Source of the DNA: CBDCCT01 sp965214995
Lineage (GTDB): Bacteria > Deinococcota > Deinococci > Deinococcales > Trueperaceae
Direction of reading: 5' to 3'
Assembly (NCBI GenBank): GCA_965214995.1
Contig: CBDCCT010000002.1
Location: 4,898,001 to 4,962,000 of the forward strand
Length of the DNA: 64,000 nucleotides
Shown: piece after piece, positions 1 to 8,280 of the stretch
Layout of the letters: each line of letters opens with the position of its first letter
Position numbering within the stretch: the first letter of the stretch is position 1
Position numbers and translations under genes: made by a program
Notes under the pieces: model-generated
What the model was told of the DNA's origin: nothing
Database searches by the model: none
What the model saw: only the letters and a program-made list of their open reading frames with translations

Positions 1-657
1 GCGACCTCGAACGCGGGGCAGTCGTGCCAGTCCATCGAGCGGGTTTACGTCGCTGAAAAGATTTATGACGCGTTTGTGGAGATGATAAGCGAGAAGGCTC
101 GAGCCCTAAAGCTCGCTTGTGAAGGGGGTCCCATCGCGCCGGTTATTTCGGAAAAGCAGATTGCGATTCTCGAGTCCCACCTCGAGGACGCCTTCACTAA
201 AGGCGCAACCGCGCTTACCGGGGGCAAGCTCGAGCGCCACGGCGGCGGCACCTGGTGCCGCCCGACGGTTCTCGTGAACGTCAACCACGACATGAAGGTG
301 ATGCGTGAGGAGACCTTTGGGGCCATCATTCCCATTATGAAGTTTTCAAACGTAGATGAAGCGGTGCGTTTAGCCAACGATACGACGTTCGGGCTAAGTG
401 CTGCGGTTATCGCGGGGGATGAAGAAGAAGCCTTGAGCGTAGGGCACAGGCTCGAGGCCGGGGCCGTCAGCATCAACGACGCGGCGCTCACCGCGGCGAC
501 GCAAGAAGCCGAAAAGCAGTCGTTCAAGTTCTCGGGCATGGGCGGCTCGAGGATGGGCGGGGCGTCTATCAAACGTTTCTTGCGGCAGAAGGCGTTGATT
601 ATTAAGTCGGGGCGTGAGCCGAGCCCGTGGTGGTTTGAGGAGTTGAGCAGTGGGTAG
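1..657 (+). CDS. Aldehyde dehydrogenase, C-terminal part (5' end outside window)
   Basis: The frame is open from the first base and encodes about 218 residues of the NAD(P)-dependent aldehyde dehydrogenase family, which oxidises an aldehyde to a carboxylic acid in the cytosol. The catalytic cysteine is in NAGQSCQS at residues 5-12 of the visible part, followed by the segment EETFGAIIPIMKF, typical of the family's cofactor and oligomerisation region. About 250 N-terminal residues, including the Rossmann domain, lie upstream of the window. The next gene follows with little or no spacing, so it is probably the head or middle of the catabolic operon. The aldehyde cannot be named from sequence. 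Confidence 0.9.
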   Translation, partial: ATSNAGQSCQSIERVYVAEKIYDAFVEMISEKARALKLACEGGPIAPVISEKQIAILESHLEDAFTKGATALTGGKLERHGGGTWCRPTVLVNVNHDMKVMREETFGAIIPIMKFSNVDEAVRLANDTTFGLSAAVIAGDEEEALSVGHRLEAGAVSINDAALTAATQEAEKQSFKFSGMGGSRMGGASIKRFLRQKALIIKSGREPSPWWFEELSSG

Positions 658-716
658 TGGTTAGAAAGAAGTGTCAAGTCCTGTTTATTACGCAGTACAC
701 TCAGATTGCCGAGGTG

Positions 717-1376
717 ATGGTTTTGCAACGCGCGTATGGTCTCGAGATTCCGCAGACATTAGAAGAAACCTGTACCCCCCAGCGCACGGCGCTGATTGTG
801 TACGACATGCAAATCGGCATACTGGGTCAGTTGGCGCAGGGCGAGGCCGTCTTGGCGAAAGTTCAGCAGGTCTTGGCGGCGGCGCGTAGCGCCCGCCTGC
901 GCGTCTTTTTCATGCGCCACCTGTCCTTGCCCAAAGAGGCGGCGGGCGTGTTTCAACTCCACATGGCGATGCGCTGGCAAAGGGCCGCCAACGTCGAAGA
1001 CGTTCAACCCTGGTTCTTGAGGGATTCGCCCGGATTTCCCATTACACCGGAACTCGAGCCCCTGCCGAGCGAAGTTGTTTTCGACAAAATAACCATGTCG
1101 GCGTTTGAAGGCACGCCGCTCAATATTGCCTTGCGGGACTGCGGCATCAACAGTTTTATCATCGTCGGCGTCGCCACCGAAATAGGCATCGACCCGACGG
1201 TCAAGCACGGCGCTGACTTGGGGTACATCCCCATCATCGTTAGAGACGCTTGCGGCGCGGGGCATCACGAGGCGGGGGAACGCGCTCTGGAAAATCTCGC
1301 CTTTGCCGGAGACGCTATCCTTACCGACACCAAAACGATAGGTGACGTGCTTGCTAAAAGTGGCGCGTCCGCGTAG
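717..1376 (+). CDS. Isochorismatase-family protein with Cys-to-Gly change
   Basis: This 219-residue protein has the isochorismatase-like alpha/beta fold. The catalytic Asp lies in LIVYDMQ and the Lys in VFDKITMSAF. In amidase members a cysteine follows in a 'GxxTxxCV' motif, but here the segment reads VGVATEIGID, with Gly in the Cys position. True isochorismatases (EntB, PhzD) also have Gly there and hydrolyse a vinyl ether, so it is not necessarily inactive. The frame is open from GTG 657, overlapping the previous stop; ATG 717 is preferred because the conserved fold begins about 20 residues after it. It pairs with a Cys-containing relative at 3022. Confidence 0.8.
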   Translation: MVLQRAYGLEIPQTLEETCTPQRTALIVYDMQIGILGQLAQGEAVLAKVQQVLAAARSARLRVFFMRHLSLPKEAAGVFQLHMAMRWQRAANVEDVQPWFLRDSPGFPITPELEPLPSEVVFDKITMSAFEGTPLNIALRDCGINSFIIVGVATEIGIDPTVKHGADLGYIPIIVRDACGAGHHEAGERALENLAFAGDAILTDTKTIGDVLAKSGASA

Positions 1377-1440
1377 AAGAACGATTACGGGCGTCCTCGA
1401 GGTCAAGCGAGAAACCGAATGAGGTTATGGAGGAAATTCA

Positions 1441-1929
1441 GTGACAACAAAAGCAATCTTTCATAAGAGCATGGTGCCGTGGCTCGAGCGGCACGAGGGC
1501 GACTGGTACGGGACCTATATTCACGTTGACGCGGGCGGGCGGGAGGTGGATCGACATTTGTCGCACCTCATCGCACGGTTTCCGGAGGACGGTTCTGTTG
1601 ATTATCACCAGACGAACCGTTATGGCTGGGCGGACGGGCGCACCGAGGAACACCTTTTCCCCGGCACCTTTGACCCGGAGAGCGGCAAAGTCATTTTTGA
1701 TACAGAACGGATTGACGGTTGGGCGCGCGGCGCGGACGAGCGGCACGTGCAGTTGCAGTTTACCTACAAGGGCGGCTCAGACCACTATGTTTATGAGTTC
1801 GTTCACCTGTCCGACAACGGAGCGTACCGCACGCGCGTCTGGCACTGGTACGACGGGGAAGGGAAAATGTACAAGCGCACCCTCATCACCGAAACACGCG
1901 AGCCGAGCCCGGAACATGACGGACTCTAA
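1441..1929 (+). CDS. DUF3598-like (lipocalin-like) protein, copy A
   Basis: This 162-residue protein begins with GTG behind a good GGAGG site. It has the alternating beta-strand pattern of small calycin/lipocalin proteins, with GDWYGTYIHVD near the N terminus and YRTRVWHWYDGEGKMYKRTL near the C terminus. It has no signal peptide and no obvious catalytic motif, so a role in binding a small hydrophobic acid or ester is an inference. The next gene is a clear tandem paralogue overlapping it by 14 bases. Three more proteins of this general type are at 6965, 8281 and 9195. I assign the family from memory of DUF3598 patterns, not from a search. Confidence 0.75.
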   Translation: MTTKAIFHKSMVPWLERHEGDWYGTYIHVDAGGREVDRHLSHLIARFPEDGSVDYHQTNRYGWADGRTEEHLFPGTFDPESGKVIFDTERIDGWARGADERHVQLQFTYKGGSDHYVYEFVHLSDNGAYRTRVWHWYDGEGKMYKRTLITETREPSPEHDGL

Positions 1930-2371
1930 ACCCTTCGCTGAGGCGATGCCGCTTTTTGCGCGCAACGCGGGCGACTGGTACGGGACGTATCTTCATCTGG
2001 ACGAAACGGGCAACGTGCTGGACAAACACGCTTCGCACCTCACGCCGATGATGATTGAGGGGGCCGACCACTACACCCAAACCAACCGCTACACCTGGGA
2101 TGACGGGCGCGAGGTCAGTTATGAATTTACGGGCAGGCTCGAGAACGACCGAGTCATCTTCGACACCCCCCGCATGTCCGGCGAGGCCTGGGAGGCCGAT
2201 GACAAGACCATCATCTTGAAATTCAGCTACAAGGACGAGCCCGGCAAGTATATTTATGAGCACGTCCACCTGAGCGCCGACGGCGAGCACCGCACGCGCG
2301 TGTGGGGGTGGTTCGACGAGCACGGCGAGGTGTATAAACACACGCTCATCAAAGAGAGGAGAACGCCGTAG
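1916..2371 (+). CDS. DUF3598-like (lipocalin-like) protein, copy B
   Basis: This 151-residue protein starts at ATG 1916 inside the 3' end of copy A. Longer upstream readings of this frame only run through copy A out of frame. It repeats the copy A pattern almost block for block: GDWYGTYLHLDETG, then NRYTWDDGRE, VIFDTPRM and HRTRVWGWFDEHGEVYKHTL. The tight overlap implies translational coupling and perhaps a heteromeric product. No enzymatic residues are evident. A ligand-binding or carrier role for a catabolic intermediate is a guess from fold and context. Confidence 0.75.
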   Translation: MTDSKPFAEAMPLFARNAGDWYGTYLHLDETGNVLDKHASHLTPMMIEGADHYTQTNRYTWDDGREVSYEFTGRLENDRVIFDTPRMSGEAWEADDKTIILKFSYKDEPGKYIYEHVHLSADGEHRTRVWGWFDEHGEVYKHTLIKERRTP

Positions 2372-2393
2372 TCCCCAAGCTACCGGCTCTCAT

Positions 2394-3020
2394 ATGGAAA
2401 ACGTCACGGTTTATTTTGATTACCTTTGTCCCTTTACCTACCGCGCTATGGAGCTCGCGGAGGAGGTGGCGGGGCCGCTCGAGCTCTCCTTTAGCTGGGT
2501 TCACTACAGCTTGTACCAGGGGAATTACAAAGGTGACGACTGGCGGCTTTGGGAGGATGCGCTCGTATTTGACGCCAAGGACGGGGGCAAAGGGCTGTTA
2601 CCCTTTTTAGCCTCTTGCGCCGTGAAAGAACAAGGTGAAGAAGTTTTCAACTCCTTCCGCTTGGCGCTCATGCGCGCGCATCACGTGGACGAAAAGCCTT
2701 TTACAAAAGAAGTTGTTTTTGAGGTTGCGGGCGAGGTCGGGGCGGATGTGGAGGGGCTCGAGCAGCACCTGGACAACCCTGAAACCCGTAACGCGTTCTC
2801 CCACGACCACCAGCGCGCCGCCTCCAGAAGCGTCGCCGCCAGCCCCACCCTAGAGTTTAGCGACGGCAACTTAGCTTACTTCCGCTTTGACGCCTTGCCC
2901 AAGGATGTTGAAGAGGCCGTCAACTTTTTTAGAGATTACCGCAAGATGCTCTCCTACCCCTACCTGCAAACCATCCGCCGCCCCTACGAGACGCTTAGAG
3001 ACAAGCAGGCGAAAGCTTAA
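2394..3020 (+). CDS. DsbA-fold oxidoreductase / isomerase-like protein
   Basis: This 208-residue cytosolic protein opens with VTVYFDYLCPFTYRAME, the first strand and active-site helix of DsbA-like thioredoxin-fold proteins (FrnE and 2-hydroxychromene-2-carboxylate isomerase group). The motif is CPFT, with one cysteine only, so a disulfide oxidoreductase role is unlikely; glutathione- or thiol-dependent isomerases of this fold also lack a CxxC pair. It has no signal peptide. A central helical insert and a C-terminal segment SPTLEFSDGN (cis-Pro loop) complete the fold. It stands 22 bases after the DUF3598-like pair and immediately before an amidohydrolase, so a role in isomerising a pathway intermediate is plausible but unproven. 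Confidence 0.75.
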   Translation: MENVTVYFDYLCPFTYRAMELAEEVAGPLELSFSWVHYSLYQGNYKGDDWRLWEDALVFDAKDGGKGLLPFLASCAVKEQGEEVFNSFRLALMRAHHVDEKPFTKEVVFEVAGEVGADVEGLEQHLDNPETRNAFSHDHQRAASRSVAASPTLEFSDGNLAYFRFDALPKDVEEAVNFFRDYRKMLSYPYLQTIRRPYETLRDKQAKA

Positions 3021-3021
3021 C

Positions 3022-3639
3022 GTGACGACGCAGGCCTACGACTTCGGCGGTTTTGGGGACGCCTCGGGCATGGGGAAACGTCCGGCGATTATCGTAGTGG
3101 ACTTTATCAAAGGTTTCACCGACCCGGCATGTCCGCTTGGCGCTAACTTAGATAAAGAGGTCGAGGCGACGTGTAGATTGCTTAAGGCGGCTCGAGCCCA
3201 AAGCCTCCCCATCTACTTCACCACGGTCGTTTACAGCGAAGCGGACAAGCGCGCGGGGTATTTTCTCAAAAAAGTGCCCGCTTTGGGCGTGCTGACGCCG
3301 GAGAGTGCGTGGGTGGAGCTTGATACGCGTTTGGGACGGCTCGAGACCGAACCCCTATTCATCAAACGCTTCGCCAGCGCTTTTTTTGGCACCGACTTGA
3401 ACGCTTATCTCGCGTTTGAGCGGGTAGACACCGTTATCGTCACCGGCTGCACCACCTCGGGCTGCGTCCGCGCGACGGCGGTGGACGCGCTGCAACACGG
3501 GTATCGCCTGGTCGTGCCGGAGGCGTGCGTGGGGGACCGCTCGAGAGAAGCGCACGAGGCGAACCTGCGCGATATTCAGACCAAATATGGGGACGTGGTG
3601 GCGCTCGAGGCCGTGTTGGACAGCCTGGAAAGCTCGTGA
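3022..3639 (+). CDS. Isochorismatase-family amidohydrolase (N-carbamoylsarcosine amidase-like)
   Basis: This 205-residue cysteine hydrolase starts at GTG 3022, one base after the previous stop; the frame is open further upstream only as a shadow. The full Asp-Lys-Cys triad is present: Asp in IIVVDFIKGF, Lys in FIKRFASAFFGTDL, Cys in GCTTSGCVRATAVDA. These match the N-carbamoylsarcosine and maleamate amidohydrolase branch, which releases ammonia (and CO2 from carbamoyl groups). With the cyclic amidohydrolase at 20100 it could provide a two-step opening of a ureide or imide ring. The exact substrate is not determined. It is probably the last gene of the first operon, as a low-GC islet follows. 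Confidence 0.88.
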   Translation: MTTQAYDFGGFGDASGMGKRPAIIVVDFIKGFTDPACPLGANLDKEVEATCRLLKAARAQSLPIYFTTVVYSEADKRAGYFLKKVPALGVLTPESAWVELDTRLGRLETEPLFIKRFASAFFGTDLNAYLAFERVDTVIVTGCTTSGCVRATAVDALQHGYRLVVPEACVGDRSREAHEANLRDIQTKYGDVVALEAVLDSLESS

Positions 3640-3755
3640 TGCGTGTGAATGAGTGGGTTCAGGGGCGACGAATCGAGATTAGCGGTTCGAAAAGCCGCCT
3701 TTGTGTTTACAGCACGAATCGACGGTTCTTGCGGCACTCAGTTGTGTGGTGGAAT

Positions 3756-4226
3756 CTACTGGAATTGCCATTTCCCTTTTGTAACATCGTTAATTTCCAA
3801 AACTTGAAATTCAAATGAGGCATCCTGTTCTTTTGCATCTATCCATTTATAGAATGCCCAAACCATGTTTTCACAAAACTGTTTTATATCGATGACTAAA
3901 GAAGCTCCTTCGCGTCCAAAAATTCCAGAGGATAAAAATAGCTCATCCGATTCAGCTACAATCAACCTATGCTCTGTTTTACCTTCATGTAAAACACTGT
4001 TTCTCAGTTTCCAACAGACATCACTAGAAAAGTTATCAAAACCTCGCTGGAATTTTGGTGAAGCATAAGTATCAAACCACTTTTTGTACCGTTGTCCGTT
4101 GCTGCTATTATTACCATCATCAATGGCTCCAGCTATATCAGGCATAGTCAGGGCTACATAAAATGCTAAATGATAAAGCCCAGCACTTATACCCTCTGAA
4201 ACTTGTTCTGGTAAACGTTCAATCAT
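3756..4226 (-). CDS. HEPN-like protein in a low-GC islet
   Basis: This 156-residue protein is coded in markedly AT-rich DNA, unlike all neighbours, and on the opposite strand to the flanking operon. It is predicted helical and contains LRNSVLHEGKT (residues about 92-102), matching the R-x4-H signature of HEPN-domain ribonucleases used in abortive-infection and toxin systems. No nucleotidyltransferase antitoxin partner or second gene is visible in the islet, and no membrane segment is apparent. It could be a solitary defence protein or a degraded pair. The HEPN call rests on one short motif plus helical character, so confidence is moderate. The 250 bases upstream (4227-4474) hold no evident gene. 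Confidence 0.6.
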   Translation of the reverse strand: MIERLPEQVSEGISAGLYHLAFYVALTMPDIAGAIDDGNNSSNGQRYKKWFDTYASPKFQRGFDNFSSDVCWKLRNSVLHEGKTEHRLIVAESDELFLSSGIFGREGASLVIDIKQFCENMVWAFYKWIDAKEQDASFEFQVLEINDVTKGKWQFQ

Positions 4227-4474
4227 TTACTGAACCACATAACTACTGATTATACCGCATCCTGCGATATAGTGCTCCAAGAAGCGCAAAGTTACCGCGA
4301 AACATGAGATTTTCACGGAAAGACGGGCGTTGCTGTGGACTTCTTATAGGACGATTCTTCTTTCTCAATCCAAACTTACGCTGAACGTTTAAACCTCAGC
4401 GCCGGACGCTCTTGTCCCCACCATACTACTGACTGTATTTGCCTGGCAGACAATGCTTGCGCTTGAAAAGAGAA

Positions 4475-4936
4475 TTACTGCTCGAGTTCACCCAAACTCG
4501 GCAAATGCAAAAGCTGTAACCCCGTCTCCGCGTGCGGCGCTCGAGTCAGCCCTTCCTCATAACTCAGCAGGGTGAATTCGACAGCGAACGCCTTGGCGCT
4601 GACGACGTGCCCGCCTATTACCGTGATATCTGACCCGCTTCTCGAGCCCAACGTCAAATGCAGATGTACGTGCGGCGCATCGTCCAAAGTGCTTAGAAGT
4701 CCATGCCCGCCGATGATTTCATACGCCCCCTCAAAGGTAAGTGGCTCCAACCTCTCCCCTTTTGTAAAATCGAACGCGCTGAGCGTGACTTCGCTTAAGC
4801 CGCCGAGCAAAAGAATGTTTGCCGCGCGGATTCCTTTGGTTTCGGCAATCCGCGCAAAGCTCTCATGCAAGTCAGCGCCGCGCGTCAACGTGCCCGCGTA
4901 GGCGCGGACGCCGAGGTCTTTGAACGTGATAGACAC
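4475..4936 (-). CDS. PCC/DUF296-domain protein
   Basis: This 153-residue protein consists of one PCC (DUF296) domain, the trimeric fold found in plant AT-hook proteins and in stand-alone prokaryotic proteins. The diagnostic block PHVHLHLTLGSRSG followed by GGHVVSA, with a preceding GGLSEVTL segment, is present. No AT-hook precedes it. The prokaryotic members have no firmly known role; the conserved histidines suggest metal or ligand binding. It lies four bases downstream of the CoA-transferase on the same strand, so the two form one operon divergent from the GntR regulator. Confidence 0.85.
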   Translation of the reverse strand: MSITFKDLGVRAYAGTLTRGADLHESFARIAETKGIRAANILLLGGLSEVTLSAFDFTKGERLEPLTFEGAYEIIGGHGLLSTLDDAPHVHLHLTLGSRSGSDITVIGGHVVSAKAFAVEFTLLSYEEGLTRAPHAETGLQLLHLPSLGELEQ

Positions 4937-4939
4937 AGC

Positions 4940-6136
4940 TTAAATGACTCCGTCCGCCCGGAGGCTCCTAAGCTCGTCGTCGGAAAGGTTGAGGAGCGAC
5001 CCCAGCACCTCGTCGGTGTGCTCTCCCAAAAGCGGCGGCGGGGTATAGGTTTCATTACCAGTTGCGGAGAGCTTGACGGGGTTGCCGGGCATCTTGACGC
5101 TGCCGCCTTTGGGATGTTCGACCTCGACCACCATGTCGCGGGCGAGCACCTGGGGGTCGGTGAGGGCTTGCTCCAATGTGTTCACCGGCGCACAGGGGAT
5201 ACGCGCCCCGCGCAGCTTCTCAATCCAATGTGCCTGCGTGTCCGTCTTGAACACCTCGCTCAAGGTTGCGTCGATGCGGTCTTGATTTTTCCAGCGCCCC
5301 GGTTGCCCCTTGTTTTCTTCTGTATCGAGTTCGGGGAGGTCTAGCAGCTCCATCAGGTTCGCCCAAAAGTTGTCGGTGATGACCGCAATGATGAGGTAGC
5401 CGTCCTGACAAGGAAAGGTGTTGTAAGGCACGTGGACAAAGTGCGCGTTGCCGAGCTTGCTAGGCACCTCACCGGAGAGCCCGTACATCGTCGCCATGTA
5501 GTTTAAGAGGCTTACCTGCGCGTCGAGCATCGAGATGTCTACGTGCTGCCCTTTACCAGTTTGCTCACGGGCCACAAGCGCGGCGAGCACGCCCACAACC
5601 CCCATCAAGCCGCCGCCAAGGTCGCCAATGGGGATGCCCGAGCGCGTCGGCGGCCCCCCCGGCTGCCCGGTAATGCTCATGCCGCCCCCCATCGCCTGCG
5701 CGACCATGTCAAAGGCGGGGCGCTTAGGGTCGGGGCCGGTCTCGCCAAAGCCGGTGATGGTGCAGGTGACGATGCGCGGGTTGGCTTTGGCTAAGCGGGC
5801 GTGGTTAATCTTTAGGCGTTTTGTGACGCCCGCGCTAAAGTTGTCGAGCACGATGTCGGCGTGTTTGACAAGGTCGTAAAAGAGCGCCAAGCCCTTTTCG
5901 TCTTTCAAGTTCAAGGTCACGCTCTTTTTGTTGCGGTTGAGCGTCAAAAAGTACGCGCCCATGCCGTGCAGACTGTTTTTGGGGTCGTCGGACAATAAGC
6001 GGCGCGTGCCCTCGCCCGTGCCGGGGGGCTCGATTTTGATGGCGTCCGCGCCAAGGTCGGCGAGCATCATCCCGGCGTAGGGGCCGGAGAGCATGTGGGT
6101 TAGGTCGAGCATTCGGATGCCGGAAAGTGCTTTCAA
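4940..6136 (-). CDS. CaiB/BaiF class III CoA-transferase (1)
   Basis: This 398-residue enzyme moves CoA between carboxylic acids in the cytosol. The N terminus IRMLDLTHMLSGPYAGMMLADLGADAIKIEPP is the CoA-binding signature, here cited from residues 6-38, and the presumed catalytic Asp is in IPIGDLGGG (about residue 168). The C-terminal LLGEHTDEVLGSLL is typical. Length matches the family. It is transcribed divergently from the GntR-type regulator at 6233 across a 96-base gap with a palindromic operator, so it is probably a direct target. Two further family members lie at 18911 and 26883, suggesting several acyl-CoA intermediates in the same catabolic programme. Confidence 0.93.
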   Translation of the reverse strand: MKALSGIRMLDLTHMLSGPYAGMMLADLGADAIKIEPPGTGEGTRRLLSDDPKNSLHGMGAYFLTLNRNKKSVTLNLKDEKGLALFYDLVKHADIVLDNFSAGVTKRLKINHARLAKANPRIVTCTITGFGETGPDPKRPAFDMVAQAMGGGMSITGQPGGPPTRSGIPIGDLGGGLMGVVGVLAALVAREQTGKGQHVDISMLDAQVSLLNYMATMYGLSGEVPSKLGNAHFVHVPYNTFPCQDGYLIIAVITDNFWANLMELLDLPELDTEENKGQPGRWKNQDRIDATLSEVFKTDTQAHWIEKLRGARIPCAPVNTLEQALTDPQVLARDMVVEVEHPKGGSVKMPGNPVKLSATGNETYTPPPLLGEHTDEVLGSLLNLSDDELRSLRADGVI

Positions 6137-6200
6137 ACTGGCTCCCTCTTGTTATCAAAAACGCGCGGGGCTGAGACACCCGCACCGCGTTTCTCTTTTA

Positions 6201-6221
6201 TTGGTATAATGTTATAACATT
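6201..6221 (+). promoter_or_regulatory. -10 box overlapped by a 14-bp palindromic operator (GntR type)
   Basis: TATAAT at 6205-6210 is a consensus -10 box reading toward the GntR gene. It overlaps AATGTTATAACATT at 6208-6221, a perfect 14-base palindrome. The site sits between two divergent genes, so a bound dimer would block the regulator's own promoter and probably affect the CoA-transferase promoter. HutC/GntR factors usually bind short AT-rich palindromes of this kind. No convincing -35 box is visible. Confidence 0.65.
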
Positions 6222-6232
6222 TAAAGGACGCC

Positions 6233-6955
6233 ATGACCAGAATCGACCGAAGCTCCCCGCTTCCCCTCTACTCGCAGCTCAAGACCATCTTGCTGCAAAA
6301 AATCGAGCTCGAGTGGGAGCCCGGTGAACTCATCCCCGGTGAGAGCGCGCTCGAGGAGACCTACGGCCTAAGCCGCATCACCGTGCGACAAGCTCTGGGC
6401 GAACTTGTCAATGAAGGCTACTTATACCGCCAGCGCGGGCGCGGCACCTTTGTGACGCGCACGAAGTTCACGCACAACCCGGCGCAGCGTCTCGCCCTAA
6501 CCGACACCATGCGGCAGCAGGGGGTCACGCCGGGATGGCGTGTGCTGGACAGCGGTTACTGTGAGGCCACACGCGAGACGGCCGAGCGGCTTGGGGTCGA
6601 GGTGGGCTCGAGCATCTTCATCTTGAAACGCTTACGCTTGGCCGATGAGGAGGCCATCGGCTACCACATGGCAATCGTGCCGGGCGCGCAGGCGGCGCAT
6701 ATCGACAAGGACGCGTTGGACAAAGACGGCTCACTCTACTACCTTAGAAACGCGCCCGGCATGGCGGGCAGCAAGGCGCACCGCGCCCTGGAGGCCAAAG
6801 GCGCGAGCGAGGGCGTCGCCAAATTTTTGGGGCTCGAGCCGCACGCGCCCGTCTTGCACATCGAGCGCGTGACCGTCGCCGCAGACGCTCAACCTATCGA
6901 ACTTTTGAGCGCCACCTACCGCGGCGACAGGTTCAAGTACACCATCTCGCTTTGA
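6233..6955 (+). CDS. GntR-family (HutC type) transcriptional regulator
   Basis: This 240-residue repressor has an N-terminal winged helix-turn-helix (residues about 5-75: LPLYSQLKTILLQKIE, then YGLSRITVRQALGELVNEGYL and the wing GRGTFV) and a C-terminal UTRA effector domain (about 95-235). UTRA domains bind small organic acids, sugars or amino acids that relieve repression. It stands at the head of a co-directional run of catabolic genes and opposite the CoA-transferase, with a palindrome in the shared promoter. It is therefore the likely pathway regulator, with autoregulation. The inducer is unknown. Confidence 0.93.
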   Translation: MTRIDRSSPLPLYSQLKTILLQKIELEWEPGELIPGESALEETYGLSRITVRQALGELVNEGYLYRQRGRGTFVTRTKFTHNPAQRLALTDTMRQQGVTPGWRVLDSGYCEATRETAERLGVEVGSSIFILKRLRLADEEAIGYHMAIVPGAQAAHIDKDALDKDGSLYYLRNAPGMAGSKAHRALEAKGASEGVAKFLGLEPHAPVLHIERVTVAADAQPIELLSATYRGDRFKYTISL

Positions 6956-6964
6956 GGAGGTTTT

Positions 6965-7447
6965 ATGGTTACGGATATCGAGCCCTATGACATGGACCTT
7001 GAGGTTGACTACGGCGCGTCGCTAGGGCGTCCGTACCAGTGTTTCATGGGACGCTGGGAGGGGCTTTGCAAAACCTTTGACGCGCGCGGAAATTTCTTGG
7101 AGTCCTCGAGCGTCCACATGAACGTCTACTGGACGGCTAAAAACACCTGGCACCTCCACGAACACTTCGACAACCTGTTTGAAGTCGGCGAGACCGTGTT
7201 TCACAGCGACATTCACGTCGAGGGCAAGTATTGCCACTCAAAAAACGACATGGTGAGCATTACGGGGAGCGAGCTCACGCCTTACAACTACGTGTTTACG
7301 ATTGACTCCAAGGTGACCAAAACGCTCGTTTACAACAACCATTACTTTTTAGACCCCAACACGCGGCGCATCATCACGCACAAAACGCGGGGCGGCGAGA
7401 CGCACATCTATCAAATTCAGGACTTCACGCGGGTGGTGCAACCTTGA
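6965..7447 (+). CDS. Lipocalin-like protein, copy C
   Basis: This 160-residue protein has an AGGAGG-type site before the ATG. Beta-strand alternation with FMGRWEGLCKTFDARGNFLE near the N terminus and aromatic-rich strands (NNHYFLDPNTRRIITHKTR) resembles the calycin fold of the DUF3598-like proteins at 1441 and 1916, though similarity is looser. It has no signal peptide and no catalytic motif. It directly follows the regulator and precedes a DUF3891 gene by 10 bases, so it belongs to the regulated operon. Function is unknown; ligand binding is inferred from the presumed fold. Confidence 0.7.
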   Translation: MVTDIEPYDMDLEVDYGASLGRPYQCFMGRWEGLCKTFDARGNFLESSSVHMNVYWTAKNTWHLHEHFDNLFEVGETVFHSDIHVEGKYCHSKNDMVSITGSELTPYNYVFTIDSKVTKTLVYNNHYFLDPNTRRIITHKTRGGETHIYQIQDFTRVVQP

Positions 7448-7457
7448 GAGTCGTCCG

Positions 7458-8273
7458 GTGATAGTCCAGAGCGCGCCCAAGGGCAAACCTCACTTTGTGA
7501 TTTTGCAAACCGACCACGCGCGAGCGTCGGGAGAGTTGGCAGCGGCGTTTGGTAACGGGATGTTCGCGCCGCTCTACCCGCAAGAGTTGATGGAGTATGT
7601 GGTCGCGCATCACGACGAGGGCTGGACGTTGGTGGATGAAGAGGTTCATCGAGATGAGAACACCAGGTTGCCTTATCACCTCACGCAGACGCCGCTGCCG
7701 CTTTTGGTGCGCACGGGAGAGGGGACGCCTGACTTTAACGAGGCGAAGCATCCTTTCTGCGGCGTCGTCGCCAGTATGCACGTTTACGGGCTCTACCACG
7801 GGCGCTACGGACTCTCGGACAAAATTTTTATTGACAGCTTGACGGAAGAGCATAAACCGCTGGTGGAAGGGTTACTGAGCGGCGAATTGGCGAGGCAGGA
7901 ACGGCTCAAAGAGCAGTTGAGGGCGGGGGGGCACGCCGACTGGGCTCGAGACGACTTCTTGTTTCACGCGTACAAGCTGTTGCAATTTTTCGACACGCTC
8001 TCGCTCTATTTTCACATGGTTCACGCCAAGGCTCGAGCCGAGGCGACCTTTCAGAACGTGCCGAGGATGTTGGGCGACGACGTGACGGTAACGGTTAGAC
8101 CTGTGAGCAAGAACGCCTATGAGCTAAGTCCCTGGCCTTTTGGGGAGATGGTGCTCGAGTTCACCACCCGGGGCCGCTACTTAAAGCCGCAACCCGCCGG
8201 GGTCAATCTAGCCGACGTGTTCCACGCCACCCGCCCCGACGTCGAGACCGTCGTGCTCGTGCCGGGGCGATGA
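7458..8273 (+). CDS. DUF3891 family protein
   Basis: This 271-residue soluble protein matches the DUF3891 pattern: LQTDHARASGELAAAFGN near residue 15, AHHDEGW near 50, and a later GLYHGRYGLS. The clustered His and Asp residues resemble the metal site of HD-domain phosphohydrolases, so a metal-dependent hydrolase is plausible, but no activity has been shown for the family as far as I know. The start is GTG 7458, 10 bases after the previous stop. It is embedded between lipocalin-like proteins in the same operon, which is unusual context for this family. Confidence 0.8.
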   Translation: MIVQSAPKGKPHFVILQTDHARASGELAAAFGNGMFAPLYPQELMEYVVAHHDEGWTLVDEEVHRDENTRLPYHLTQTPLPLLVRTGEGTPDFNEAKHPFCGVVASMHVYGLYHGRYGLSDKIFIDSLTEEHKPLVEGLLSGELARQERLKEQLRAGGHADWARDDFLFHAYKLLQFFDTLSLYFHMVHAKARAEATFQNVPRMLGDDVTVTVRPVSKNAYELSPWPFGEMVLEFTTRGRYLKPQPAGVNLADVFHATRPDVETVVLVPGR

Positions 8274-8280
8274 GAAACAG

